DNA from: Opitutaceae bacterium
Lineage (GTDB): Bacteria > Verrucomicrobiota > Verrucomicrobiae > Opitutales > Opitutaceae
Assembly: GCA_031266495.1 (NCBI GenBank)
Contig: JAISAX010000535.1
Coordinates: 1 to 5,533 of the forward strand
Reading direction: 5' to 3'
Length of the DNA stretch: 5,533 bases
The notes under the pieces were generated by a model that saw only the letters and a program-made list of their open reading frames with translations, had not been told where the DNA came from and did no database searches. Positions 1-5,512 of this stretch are shown piece after piece; the first letter of the stretch is position 1, and the number at the start of each line of letters is the position of its first letter. A program made the position numbers and the translations under genes.

Positions 1-9
1 CTGGTCTCT

Positions 10-30
10 GGACACCGGAGTCCGGTGTCC
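10..30. repeat. Short perfect hairpin in intergenic DNA
   Basis: Bases 10-18 and 22-30 form a 9-bp perfect stem (ggacaccgg / ccggtgtcc) around a 3-base loop. It has no T run on either side, so a standard intrinsic terminator is not supported. It lies about 270 bases past the end of the regulator gene and may belong to a neighbouring repeat or to the 3' end of the next transcript. Confidence 0.6.
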
Positions 31-74
31 GAAGTCCGGCGTTTCTCCCTTTTCCCTCCGCTTTCAATTACACC

Positions 75-220
75 CTGATGTTACGCGGATCGACTGTAGG
101 GGCGTCGCTTGCGACGCCCGCGCCCGTGCCAGGCGGAGTTTATTGGCGTATCTCCCGTTGTGCCAAGTCGCTCGCGGGCTTCGCAAGCGAAGCCCCTACA
201 GTCGATCCGCGTAACATCAG
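75..220. mobile_element. Long inverted repeat with nested hairpins; candidate MITE/REP-like element
   Basis: Arms 75-122 and 173-220 are reverse complements over 48 bases with only two mismatches, separated by about 50 bases. Each arm also holds its own 9-bp hairpin (gggcgtcgc-tt-gcgacgccc at 102-121; gggcttcgc-aa-gcgaagccc at 174-193). The two mismatches (104 against 191, 115 against 180) are the two partners of one base pair in that inner hairpin: G-C in the left arm, T-A in the right. The element is flanked by near-identical 8-mers, ttacaccc (68-75) and ttactccc (221-228), which resemble a target-site duplication. There is no open frame for a transposase, so it would be non-autonomous. Transcribed from the operon, it would also form a large RNA hairpin that could act as a 3' stabiliser or weak terminator. 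The rest of 1-302 shows nothing recognisable. Confidence 0.7.
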
Positions 221-302
221 TTACTCCCTTACGTCGCGGATGTAATTCAATGTGAGGTCAACATCGGCTCCGGCGCTGGCCGGGCTTTTGGCTTCCGGGG
301 GG

Positions 303-1607
303 TCAGGGGTCGCTTGTCCGGGTCCGGATTCGGTGGCGGTAGTCGTTGGGGGTCTCGTTGAACTTTTTTTTGAAGACTCGCGTGAAATAGCTCTGGTCGC
401 TGAATCCGCAGGTGGCGGCTATCTCCGCTACGCCGGCTCCGTGGCGCACCAGCAGGCGTCGGGCGTTGTCCAGTCTTATGCGCAGGAGCAGTTCCGTAAA
501 GGTGGCTCCGGCGCGTTCTTTCATGAGGTGCGAAAAGTGGCTGGCTGAAAGGCCGGCGGCTCGCGCTACTTCGTCGCGTCCGAGGTTCTCCCCGTAGTGC
601 CGTTCCATGTGCGCTATGGCTCGCGCGAGTTGCACGGCGTTGGGGTGCGCGGGGGGGGCACCCATCGCGTCGATGAGTTGTTCCAGCATTTCGCACAGCC
701 AGGTGGTGTGGTCTTCTTGCGTGCGGACTCCGGCCAGTTCCGTGAGGGAGCGGTAGTTGAGGCCGAGTATTTTTTCGGGTTCGGCTCCGGCTTGCACCGC
801 GGCTCGCGCCATCATGACGACGAGTTCCAGGGTGAGGGTCTTGAGGAGGCTGTGGCGTCCGGCGCCTCTTGCGTATATGGCCGTGAGGATGTGGTTGATG
901 ATGCCGCGCGCCGCGGTTCGTTCCCCGCGCTGGATGGCGGCCAGCAGGGCGGGTTCTTCCCTCAGGTAGATGCCGCGGATGTCGTCGTAGAGGCGTTCCT
1001 TGAGGGCGTGGATGGCTTCGGCACGGCCGGATTCGCGCTCGGCGGCGAGGCGGTTTTTTTCGAGGAGGGCGAGGTTGGTGAGGTTGTGGCGTCCGGCGAG
1101 TTCGAGGAGCGCGCGGGTGGCGTCGAGCAGGCGGCGGTCGAGGGCGCCGGCTGGCTCCCCTTGCCGGTCGAGCGGCACTCCGGCTACGAGCAGCCCGCCG
1201 AGCACTTCGTGGTTGTGCATGACGGGCAAGGCCCAGAGTGCGTATCCGGATGGGCAGCACATGATGCAGGGGTCGCCCCAGCGCAGGGCTTCGCCTGTCG
1301 CCTGGCGATAGAGGTCGCTGTGCGGCGCATCGACACGGGTGGGGCTGGACGAACGGGAAGCGCGGGCGGGGCGGGAGGAGGCACAACAGCAGGCTTTGCC
1401 GCGCAGGAGCGCGCCTTGCCGGTCGATGGCGGCGAGGTCGAAGGTGGTTTCGTCGCGATAACTGGAGGCAAGCCGGTCAAATTCCGCCACGGTCAGGGGA
1501 GCGCCAGAGAAGAGCGGTTTGTCCGGCGATGTGGACGCGGACGGAGGCGGGGACGTGGACGGGGGTGTGAACGTGGACGGGGTGGCGGCGTTGGCAGGTC
1601 GGGTCAC
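303..1607 (-). CDS. AraC-family transcriptional regulator with PocR sensory domain
   Basis: A 434-residue DNA-binding regulator. After a low-complexity Thr/Ser/Pro stretch (about 9-30), residues 38-185 look like a PocR ligand-sensing domain: LTVAEFDRLASSYRDET, a Cys cluster C73-C75, DPCIMCCPSGYALWALPV with C114, C117 and C118, and LGGLLVAGVPLD. A helical middle follows. Residues 325-430 are a canonical AraC domain with two helix-turn-helix motifs (GRDEVARAAGLSASHFSHLMKE near 343-364 and VAEIAATCGFSDQSYFTRVFKKKF near 393-416). The GTG at 1607 overlaps the RACo stop as GTGA, implying translational coupling; there is no Shine-Dalgarno. GTG 1490 (V40) is a plausible later start that would remove the low-complexity leader. 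PocR domains occur in regulators of corrinoid-linked pathways such as propanediol use. Here it most likely controls this operon in response to the methyl substrate or corrinoid state; the ligand is unknown. The family call is firm and the target is inferred. Confidence 0.94.
   Translation of the reverse strand: MTRPANAATPSTFTPPSTSPPPSASTSPDKPLFSGAPLTVAEFDRLASSYRDETTFDLAAIDRQGALLRGKACCCASSRPARASRSSSPTRVDAPHSDLYRQATGEALRWGDPCIMCCPSGYALWALPVMHNHEVLGGLLVAGVPLDRQGEPAGALDRRLLDATRALLELAGRHNLTNLALLEKNRLAAERESGRAEAIHALKERLYDDIRGIYLREEPALLAAIQRGERTAARGIINHILTAIYARGAGRHSLLKTLTLELVVMMARAAVQAGAEPEKILGLNYRSLTELAGVRTQEDHTTWLCEMLEQLIDAMGAPPAHPNAVQLARAIAHMERHYGENLGRDEVARAAGLSASHFSHLMKERAGATFTELLLRIRLDNARRLLVRHGAGVAEIAATCGFSDQSYFTRVFKKKFNETPNDYRHRIRTRTSDP
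1531..1583. repeat. Imperfect GTGGACG-rich microsatellite at the 5' end of the AraC-type gene
   Basis: Degenerate repeats of gtggacg and ggacg on the plus strand encode, on the minus strand, the Thr/Ser/Pro leader (residues about 9-26) of the PocR-AraC regulator. The low complexity marks this stretch as a dispensable leader and supports considering the later GTG at 1490. Confidence 0.55.
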
Positions 1608-3469
1608 GGGAGCAGAAGCTGATCTATGTAGCAGTCTTCAAAACCCGGCTGGAGGTTGAGTTCAACACTTTCCATCTGGCGGCATGCGCGGGCGATTTCG
1701 GGCAGCAGGTCGCGATCTTGCAACACGGCGAGGGCGCCGCCCAGCGAGGTGTTGCCGACGACTTCGATCCGGGCGGGCGCGAAGCCGGGCAGCAGGCCGC
1801 ACGCTATGGCGTTGGGTAGATCGATGTGCATGCCAAAGCCGCCCGCAAGGTACAGGGTCTTGATGTCGGTTGGCGCGAGTTTCGCGATATCGAGCAGGGT
1901 CTTTATGCCCGCGGCGATGGCGGCCTTGGCCTGGAGGAGTTTTGCGATGTCGTGCTCGGTGACGAGGATGGTCGGGGCGGCAAGCACGAAGGCGCGTCCG
2001 GCTTCGGGGTGCGTGATGATGCGGGGTTCCGCGCCGGGAGGGGGCGCAAAACGGCCCCGTTCGGTGAGGAGTCCGGCGCGCCGGCCTTCGGCGAGAAAAT
2101 CGACATAGGCCGAGCCGCAGATTCCGGCAGGGGCGGGGGCGGCGGCAGCGGCGGCGGCGGCGGGATAGGGAGTGGCGGGAACGGGAACGGGAACGGGAGC
2201 GGGAGCGGGAGTGCCGATGAGTCCGAGCCGGGGGGAAAGGGGGGGGAGGTTTTGGGTGAACCGGATTTTTTCGATCACGCCGTTCACCGCGCGCATTCCG
2301 CTGGCAAGCCCCGCGCCTTCAAACGCCGGTCCGGCGGCGGTGGCGCATCCGAGCATCCGTTCGCCGTGCTTGAGGATGATTTCCCCGTTGGTGCCAACAT
2401 CGACAAGCATCACGGGGCCGTCGTCATGGAGCATGCCCGTAACGAGAATGCCCGCGGCCAGATCCGCGCCGATGTAGGCCGCGGGGCCGGGCAACAGGTG
2501 CACTTCGGCATCCGTATCCGCATTTGCATTCGTATCCGTGTTTTCATTCGTATCCGTATCCGCGTTTGCATTCGCGCTTGCATTCGCGTTGTCGCCGAAA
2601 TACAGGCCGATGCCGGACGGGGCGAGGCGGCGGTGTTCGAGAAAGGGGGGCGCAAAGGGATATACGCCGATGGGCGTGGGATCGACCCCGGCCAGCAGGT
2701 GAAGCATGACGGTGTTCCCCGCGACAACGAGCGAGCTTACGTTTTCCGGCGACGCGGAGGCAGCGGCACAGGCGGCGTCGAGGAGTTTTTGTATGGTGCC
2801 GGCGGCGGCTTGCTGCAGGCGGCGGAGGTTGTCCGGGCCGTTGCCGCCGTGGCAGAGGTTGATGCGCGTGAGCACGTCTTCGCCTTGCCGGACTTGTTCG
2901 TTGTACGCGGTTTCTGTCCGGAGGATTTTTCCTGTGCGCAGGTCGCAAAGGAGGAGGGCGACGGTGGTGGTGCCCAGATCGACCGCCGCTCCGAGCCACG
3001 GCGTTCCGGGCCGGGCGGGAGGGGCGGGAGGCAAGGCGGGTGGCGGGGCGAGCGGATTGAGGGAACGGGGAATGTTTATCCGGAATCCCGATACAACGGA
3101 CGGCGCGTGGCGAAGCAGCGCGCGCGCCGGGATGTCGAGCGTGATGTCTTCGTGGCCGGAGCCGTTCCCTTCGCAGGCGGGGGGGGGGGGAGGGGGGAGG
3201 GTGTGGCGGCAGGTTCTGATTTGCGCCGGGGCGCACACGGTCGCGCCGGTGTCGAGCGAATGGAGCGAGCCGGTGGCCAGCGTGACTTCACAGGCGCGAC
3301 AGAGTCCGCGTCCGCCGCAGCGCGTGTTGAGCGGGTGTTGATGCGCGGCCAGATACGCGGAAACCGGTTGCGCGGCAGCCGTGGCATCCGCGGCGGCGGC
3401 GGCGGGAGGCGGCGGGAGGGGGAGCCGGTATTCTGCGTCAGGCGTGCGGAGGAGCAGCGTGGGGATCAT
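1604..3469 (-). CDS. RACo-type corrinoid activation protein: [2Fe-2S] ferredoxin domain plus ASKHA (DUF4445) ATPase domain
   Basis: A 621-residue cytoplasmic protein that should use ATP to drive one-electron reduction of inactive cob(II)alamin in a partner corrinoid protein. Residues 1-90 are a plant-type [2Fe-2S] domain: NTRCGGRGLCRAC supplies C51, C57 and C60, and C87 in IRTCRHT is the likely fourth ligand. A Pro-rich linker follows, then the RACo middle and DUF4445 regions with ASKHA motifs: AAVDLGTTTVALLL (161-174), VAGNTVMLHLLAG (249-261), VDVGTNGEIIL (356-366), GICGSAYVDFLAEG (449-462) and LAGGFGMHIDLPNAIACGLLP (541-561). The ATG at 3469 was chosen because it lies directly before the first ferredoxin strand; it overlaps the DUF1638 end by 32 bases. 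A TTG at 3529 would add 20 Pro-rich residues. No Shine-Dalgarno is visible for either. Two low-complexity insertions (about 294-322, Asn/Ala/Asp/Thr; about 420-448, Pro/Ala/Val) sit in loops between conserved motifs, so activity is probably kept. The stop overlaps the next GTG as GTGA. Confidence 0.94.
   Translation of the reverse strand: MIPTLLLRTPDAEYRLPLPPPPAAAAADATAAAQPVSAYLAAHQHPLNTRCGGRGLCRACEVTLATGSLHSLDTGATVCAPAQIRTCRHTLPPPPPPACEGNGSGHEDITLDIPARALLRHAPSVVSGFRINIPRSLNPLAPPPALPPAPPARPGTPWLGAAVDLGTTTVALLLCDLRTGKILRTETAYNEQVRQGEDVLTRINLCHGGNGPDNLRRLQQAAAGTIQKLLDAACAAASASPENVSSLVVAGNTVMLHLLAGVDPTPIGVYPFAPPFLEHRRLAPSGIGLYFGDNANASANANADTDTNENTDTNANADTDAEVHLLPGPAAYIGADLAAGILVTGMLHDDGPVMLVDVGTNGEIILKHGERMLGCATAAGPAFEGAGLASGMRAVNGVIEKIRFTQNLPPLSPRLGLIGTPAPAPVPVPVPATPYPAAAAAAAAPAPAGICGSAYVDFLAEGRRAGLLTERGRFAPPPGAEPRIITHPEAGRAFVLAAPTILVTEHDIAKLLQAKAAIAAGIKTLLDIAKLAPTDIKTLYLAGGFGMHIDLPNAIACGLLPGFAPARIEVVGNTSLGGALAVLQDRDLLPEIARACRQMESVELNLQPGFEDCYIDQLLLP
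2177..2212. repeat. Hexamer microsatellite (gggaac/gggagc, six units) inside the RACo gene
   Basis: Six consecutive hexamers (gggaac three times, gggagc twice, gggagt once) encode alternating Pro-Val and Pro-Ala on the minus strand. Next to them, about 2131-2162, is a GGC-rich run encoding poly-Ala. Together they make the roughly 30-residue Pro/Ala/Val insertion before the conserved GICGSAY motif. Because units are multiples of three, length changes keep the frame. Confidence 0.85.
2506..2593. repeat. Hexamer microsatellite (gtatcc/gcattc type) inside the RACo gene
   Basis: About fourteen degenerate 6-base units (gtatcc, gcattc, gcattt, gcgttt and similar) encode a run of Asn, Ala, Asp and Thr, residues about 294-322 of the RACo protein. 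The insertion lies in the loop between the GIGLYFGD and VHLLPGPAAYIGADLAAGIL segments. It is locally less GC-rich than the flanking coding sequence. Confidence 0.85.
3179..3190. repeat. G12 homopolymer within the RACo linker
   Basis: Twelve consecutive G on the plus strand (C on the coding strand), followed by A and six more G. It encodes the poly-Pro linker just after the ferredoxin domain. A single-base slip here would cut the ATPase domain off from the ferredoxin domain. Confidence 0.9.
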
Positions 3470-4463
3470 GGGAGGAGGCGGGCGGCGGTGGAAGGGCGGA
3501 AGCGGGAGGTGGTGGGAGGGGTTCGTCAACGGCCTTGATTACGCGGTCGTCGATGCTGAGTTGCACAAACTGCCGCGGTTCCACCGTGAGGAAACGTTCG
3601 TCATCCCGGACGCCGGCAAGCAGGTCGCGAAGAAGTTGCGGGTCGCCTCGCACCTGGAGAAAATCCCAGCCCATCCAGCAGGCGCAGCGGCGGGTGTAGG
3701 CGATGTTGGCGTCCGCGTCGCCAACGCCGAGATCAACATAGGCGGCGGTGGTGTAGTGCGCGTGTAGTTCTTTTTCCATTTCGACGAGGTAGTCCGCCTC
3801 TTCTTCGGGGAATTTTTTCAAGAATTCGGCGCGGAGTTTCGCGAAGCGGTCGGGGCCGGGCGCGGCGTGGCATTTGTTCCAGCCGGGGCTGTACCAGTAG
3901 ATGGCGGGGTTTTTCTGCTGGTATTCCTGATAGCGTTCCTTGGAGCCGAGCAGGAGCGTGATGCAGTCGTGCGCACGCGGCACGATCATGCGGCAGCGGC
4001 GCAGGGGGATGTTTTCGATGCCGCGGCTGCACACTCCGTAGGCGAGGGCGATCTCGTGGGCGCGTCCTTCGGTTTCAATGGCGGCTACGGTTTCCTTGAG
4101 CCGCTCGCGGAGGCGGGCGGGTTCGTTGTGCAGTCCTTGCGGGAGAAAGTGGAGGGCGGCGATGTGCGGGAGTCCGGCGGCAAATTCGCGTATTTCGTCT
4201 TCCAGTACGGAGCACGCGATGACGGCCGTCGGGGGGGGCGGGGGGGGGGGGGGAGGAAGCGGGAACGGGAGAGAGGTGGGAAGCAAGGCACACGGGCTGG
4301 AAGCCCGCGCCTCTCCGGATGCGGGCGAGACGCCCGCGCCACTTCGATCCGGCGGCTTCGCCGTCCACGGGCTGGAAGCCCGTGCCACGCCGGACTGGCA
4401 GCTTCGCTGTCCACGGGCTGGAAGCCCGTGCCACTCCGGTTCGTTTTGAGAGGAGGTTTTCAC
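3438..4463 (-). CDS. DUF1638 family protein with repeat-derived N-terminal extension (start uncertain)
   Basis: This encodes a DUF1638 protein of unknown function. The conserved body starts at VIACSVLEDE (V codon at 4223), giving 261 residues, about normal for the family. Family hallmarks in order (341-residue numbering): C84 in the first strand, LHFLPQGLHNEP near 104-115, AYGVC with C145, PRAHDCITLLLGS with H165 and C167, YWYSPGW near 189-195, and C260-A-C262-WMGW. A Pro-rich tail (LPPPPASALPPPP) ends it. No ATG lies upstream of the body. In-frame candidates are GTG 4463, which overlaps the preceding TGA as GTGA, GTG 4388 and TTG 4286; none has a Shine-Dalgarno. I chose 4463 for the overlap, which repeats the junction seen at 1604-1607. 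The first roughly 80 residues would then be translated palindromic repeat plus nine prolines from a G14 tract. Alternatively translation starts later, or a slip in the G tract joins another frame. Association with corrinoid genes suggests a role in that system; this is inference. Confidence 0.85.
   Translation of the reverse strand: MKTSSQNEPEWHGLPARGQRSCQSGVARASSPWTAKPPDRSGAGVSPASGEARASSPCALLPTSLPFPLPPPPPPPPPTAVIACSVLEDEIREFAAGLPHIAALHFLPQGLHNEPARLRERLKETVAAIETEGRAHEIALAYGVCSRGIENIPLRRCRMIVPRAHDCITLLLGSKERYQEYQQKNPAIYWYSPGWNKCHAAPGPDRFAKLRAEFLKKFPEEEADYLVEMEKELHAHYTTAAYVDLGVGDADANIAYTRRCACWMGWDFLQVRGDPQLLRDLLAGVRDDERFLTVEPRQFVQLSIDDRVIKAVDEPLPPPPASALPPPPASSHDPHAAPPHA
4231..4253. repeat. G8-C-G14 tract at the 5' end of the DUF1638 body
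   Basis: Eight G (4231-4238), one C, then fourteen G (4240-4253) on the plus strand. On the coding strand this encodes nine prolines immediately before TAVIACS, the start of the conserved domain. Tracts of this length are prone to replication slippage and to sequencing error, so the reading frame upstream of it is not certain. Confidence 0.92.
4291..4434. repeat. Cluster of palindromic repeats (cgggctggaagcccg type), 46-base period
   Basis: Four related 23-base units lie at 4291-4313, 4320-4342 (divergent), 4366-4388 and 4412-4434. The last two share cacgggctggaagcccgtgc. The last three are spaced exactly 46 bases apart; the first is 29 bases from the second. Each core forms a 6-bp hairpin (cgggct / agcccg, or an equivalent). 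The 23-base segments between units (4343-4365, 4389-4411) are also related to each other and contain small palindromes such as ggcttcgcc. Similar hairpin families are common between genes in Verrucomicrobia-like genomes (from memory, not searched). Here the cluster lies between the UroD-type stop and the DUF1638 body and contains no stop codon in the DUF1638 frame, so it may be translated. Confidence 0.8.
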
Positions 4464-5461
4464 GGGTTCAGGGGTTCGCAGAGTGCCTTGAGGTTGGCGC
4501 GCGGGGTGGCGGGGGGGATTTCGCAGCCGGCGTTGACCATGTAGGGCGCGCCTGCCGCGGCGTAGCACCGGGCGATGTCCGCCTTGATCGTGGCGGGGGT
4601 GCCGTTCATCACGCGGGCAACGGGGTTGATGTTGCCGGCCAGGGTGGTTTGCGGGCCGAGTGTGCGGCGGGCGGCGGCGAGGTCCACCATGTGGTCGATG
4701 TCGATCACGTCCAGGCCGAGGGTGGCGAGGCCGGGCAGGATGTGCGTGATGTTGCCGCAAATGTGCATGCGCACTCGCGCGCCCATCGCGTGGAGCGCGT
4801 CCACGAGTTTTTTTTCGTGCGGGTGGATGTGGTTTTTGTAGGTCGCGGCGGAGACCTGGCTGGCGACGGCGTCGCCGATGCCGATGGTGTCGGCTCCGGC
4901 TTCGATCTGGGGGCGGGCAAAGGCGATGGCGTTTTCGACGCAGCGCGCCATGAGGGCGTTCGCGTAGTCTTCGTCGTCCAGCAGGTCCATGAAGAAGTTG
5001 GAGACGGTGCGCAGGTCGCCGGCTTCGGCGGCGGGGCCTTCGACCCAGCCCATGATGGAGTAGTGGTCGCCTGTGCGGCGTTTGTATTCGCGAATGGCGT
5101 TGATGCGGTCGAGCATTCGTCCGCCGGGAGCGAGGGGGTCGGGCCGGGGGAGTTTTGCGAGGTCGGGGTCGTCTTCGAGCGGGTGTTTTTCGCAGTAGGG
5201 TACGCCGTCGCGGGGGTATATGATTTTCGCGCCGTAGCCCTGGGTCTCGCGGTAGGGGTCGGACATGGTATTGAGTTGGTCGATACCGAAGTCTTCCGCG
5301 CAGCGGATGTTGGATTCGACAAGGGTGCGGTAGTCGGACGCAAAGGCGTCGTAATGCGAGCCGATGTATTCGGCCGCAAACTGCATGAGTATGGGCAGGC
5401 GCGGGAGGTGGTCGGGCACGCGGCCTTCGAGGACGGCCTGGTAGCGTTCGCGTGGTGTCAT
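4460..5461 (-). CDS. Uroporphyrinogen-decarboxylase family protein, methylcobamide methyltransferase-like (MtaA/CmuA type)
   Basis: A 333-residue protein with the UroD TIM-barrel fold throughout, of normal length for the family. It is probably a cytoplasmic zinc methyltransferase handling methylated corrinoid rather than a haem-pathway decarboxylase. The sequence shows H233-I-C235 followed by C313 in NAGCEIPP, matching the His-X-Cys...Cys zinc site of MtaA, MtbA and CmuA. Around residues 196-206 is the GDAVASQVSAA segment typical of this branch, and residues 252-259 (VIDIDHMV) and 275-281 (AGNINPV) are the usual late barrel strands. The ATG at 5461 gives a family-like N-terminus (MTPRERYQAVLEGRVPD); no Shine-Dalgarno precedes it, only the AT-rich repeat. 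It is the first gene of the four-gene minus-strand run, and its TGA overlaps an in-frame GTG of the next gene. The methyl acceptor or donor cannot be told from sequence. The family call is firm; the methyltransferase role is inferred from the zinc residues and from the RACo gene nearby. Confidence 0.93.
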   Translation of the reverse strand: MTPRERYQAVLEGRVPDHLPRLPILMQFAAEYIGSHYDAFASDYRTLVESNIRCAEDFGIDQLNTMSDPYRETQGYGAKIIYPRDGVPYCEKHPLEDDPDLAKLPRPDPLAPGGRMLDRINAIREYKRRTGDHYSIMGWVEGPAAEAGDLRTVSNFFMDLLDDEDYANALMARCVENAIAFARPQIEAGADTIGIGDAVASQVSAATYKNHIHPHEKKLVDALHAMGARVRMHICGNITHILPGLATLGLDVIDIDHMVDLAAARRTLGPQTTLAGNINPVARVMNGTPATIKADIARCYAAAGAPYMVNAGCEIPPATPRANLKALCEPLNP

Positions 5462-5472
5462 GATGACGGAGA

Positions 5473-5512
5473 AATTAAGAATTAAGAATTAATAATTAAG
5501 AATTAAGAATTA
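5473..5512. repeat. AT-rich heptamer tandem array (aattaag) upstream of the operon
   Basis: Five full 7-base units (aattaag, with one aattaat in the middle) and a 5-base remainder, ending 11 bases upstream of the UroD-type start codon. It is strikingly AT-rich in a very GC-rich window. It may provide an easily melted region and -10-like hexamers for a promoter reading leftward, but no clear -35/-10 pair can be named. The remaining bases 5513-5533 show nothing recognisable. Confidence 0.85.

Noticed and set aside
10..30. Intrinsic terminator for the operon
   Set aside because: The stem is good but no T run follows on either strand, and it lies about 270 bases beyond the last stop codon.
597..1622. 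Long plus-strand open frame opposite the PocR-AraC gene
   Set aside because: The product is Gly/Val/Glu-rich with no domain; it is the antisense shadow of a clearly recognised gene in high-GC DNA.
3470..3529. TTG 3529 as the start of the RACo gene
   Set aside because: It adds 20 Pro/His-rich residues with no family match and overlaps DUF1638 by 92 bases; ATG 3469 sits right before the ferredoxin domain.
1826..3538. 570-residue plus-strand open frame opposite the RACo gene
   Set aside because: The product is Gly/Arg-rich low complexity mirroring the coding strand; the minus-strand frame has all RACo motifs.
4291..4434. CRISPR-like regular spacing (46 bases) of a 23-base palindromic repeat
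   Set aside because: Only about four imperfect units, the segments between them resemble each other rather than being unique spacers, and there are no cas genes.
4447..4463. Good Shine-Dalgarno-like gagaggagg on the plus strand
   Set aside because: It faces no plausible plus-strand gene; it is the complement of a ctcctc stretch just after the UroD-type stop.
4319..5485. 388-residue plus-strand open frame opposite the UroD-type gene
   Set aside because: Its composition is that of an antisense shadow and no family is recognisable; the minus frame is a full-length known family.
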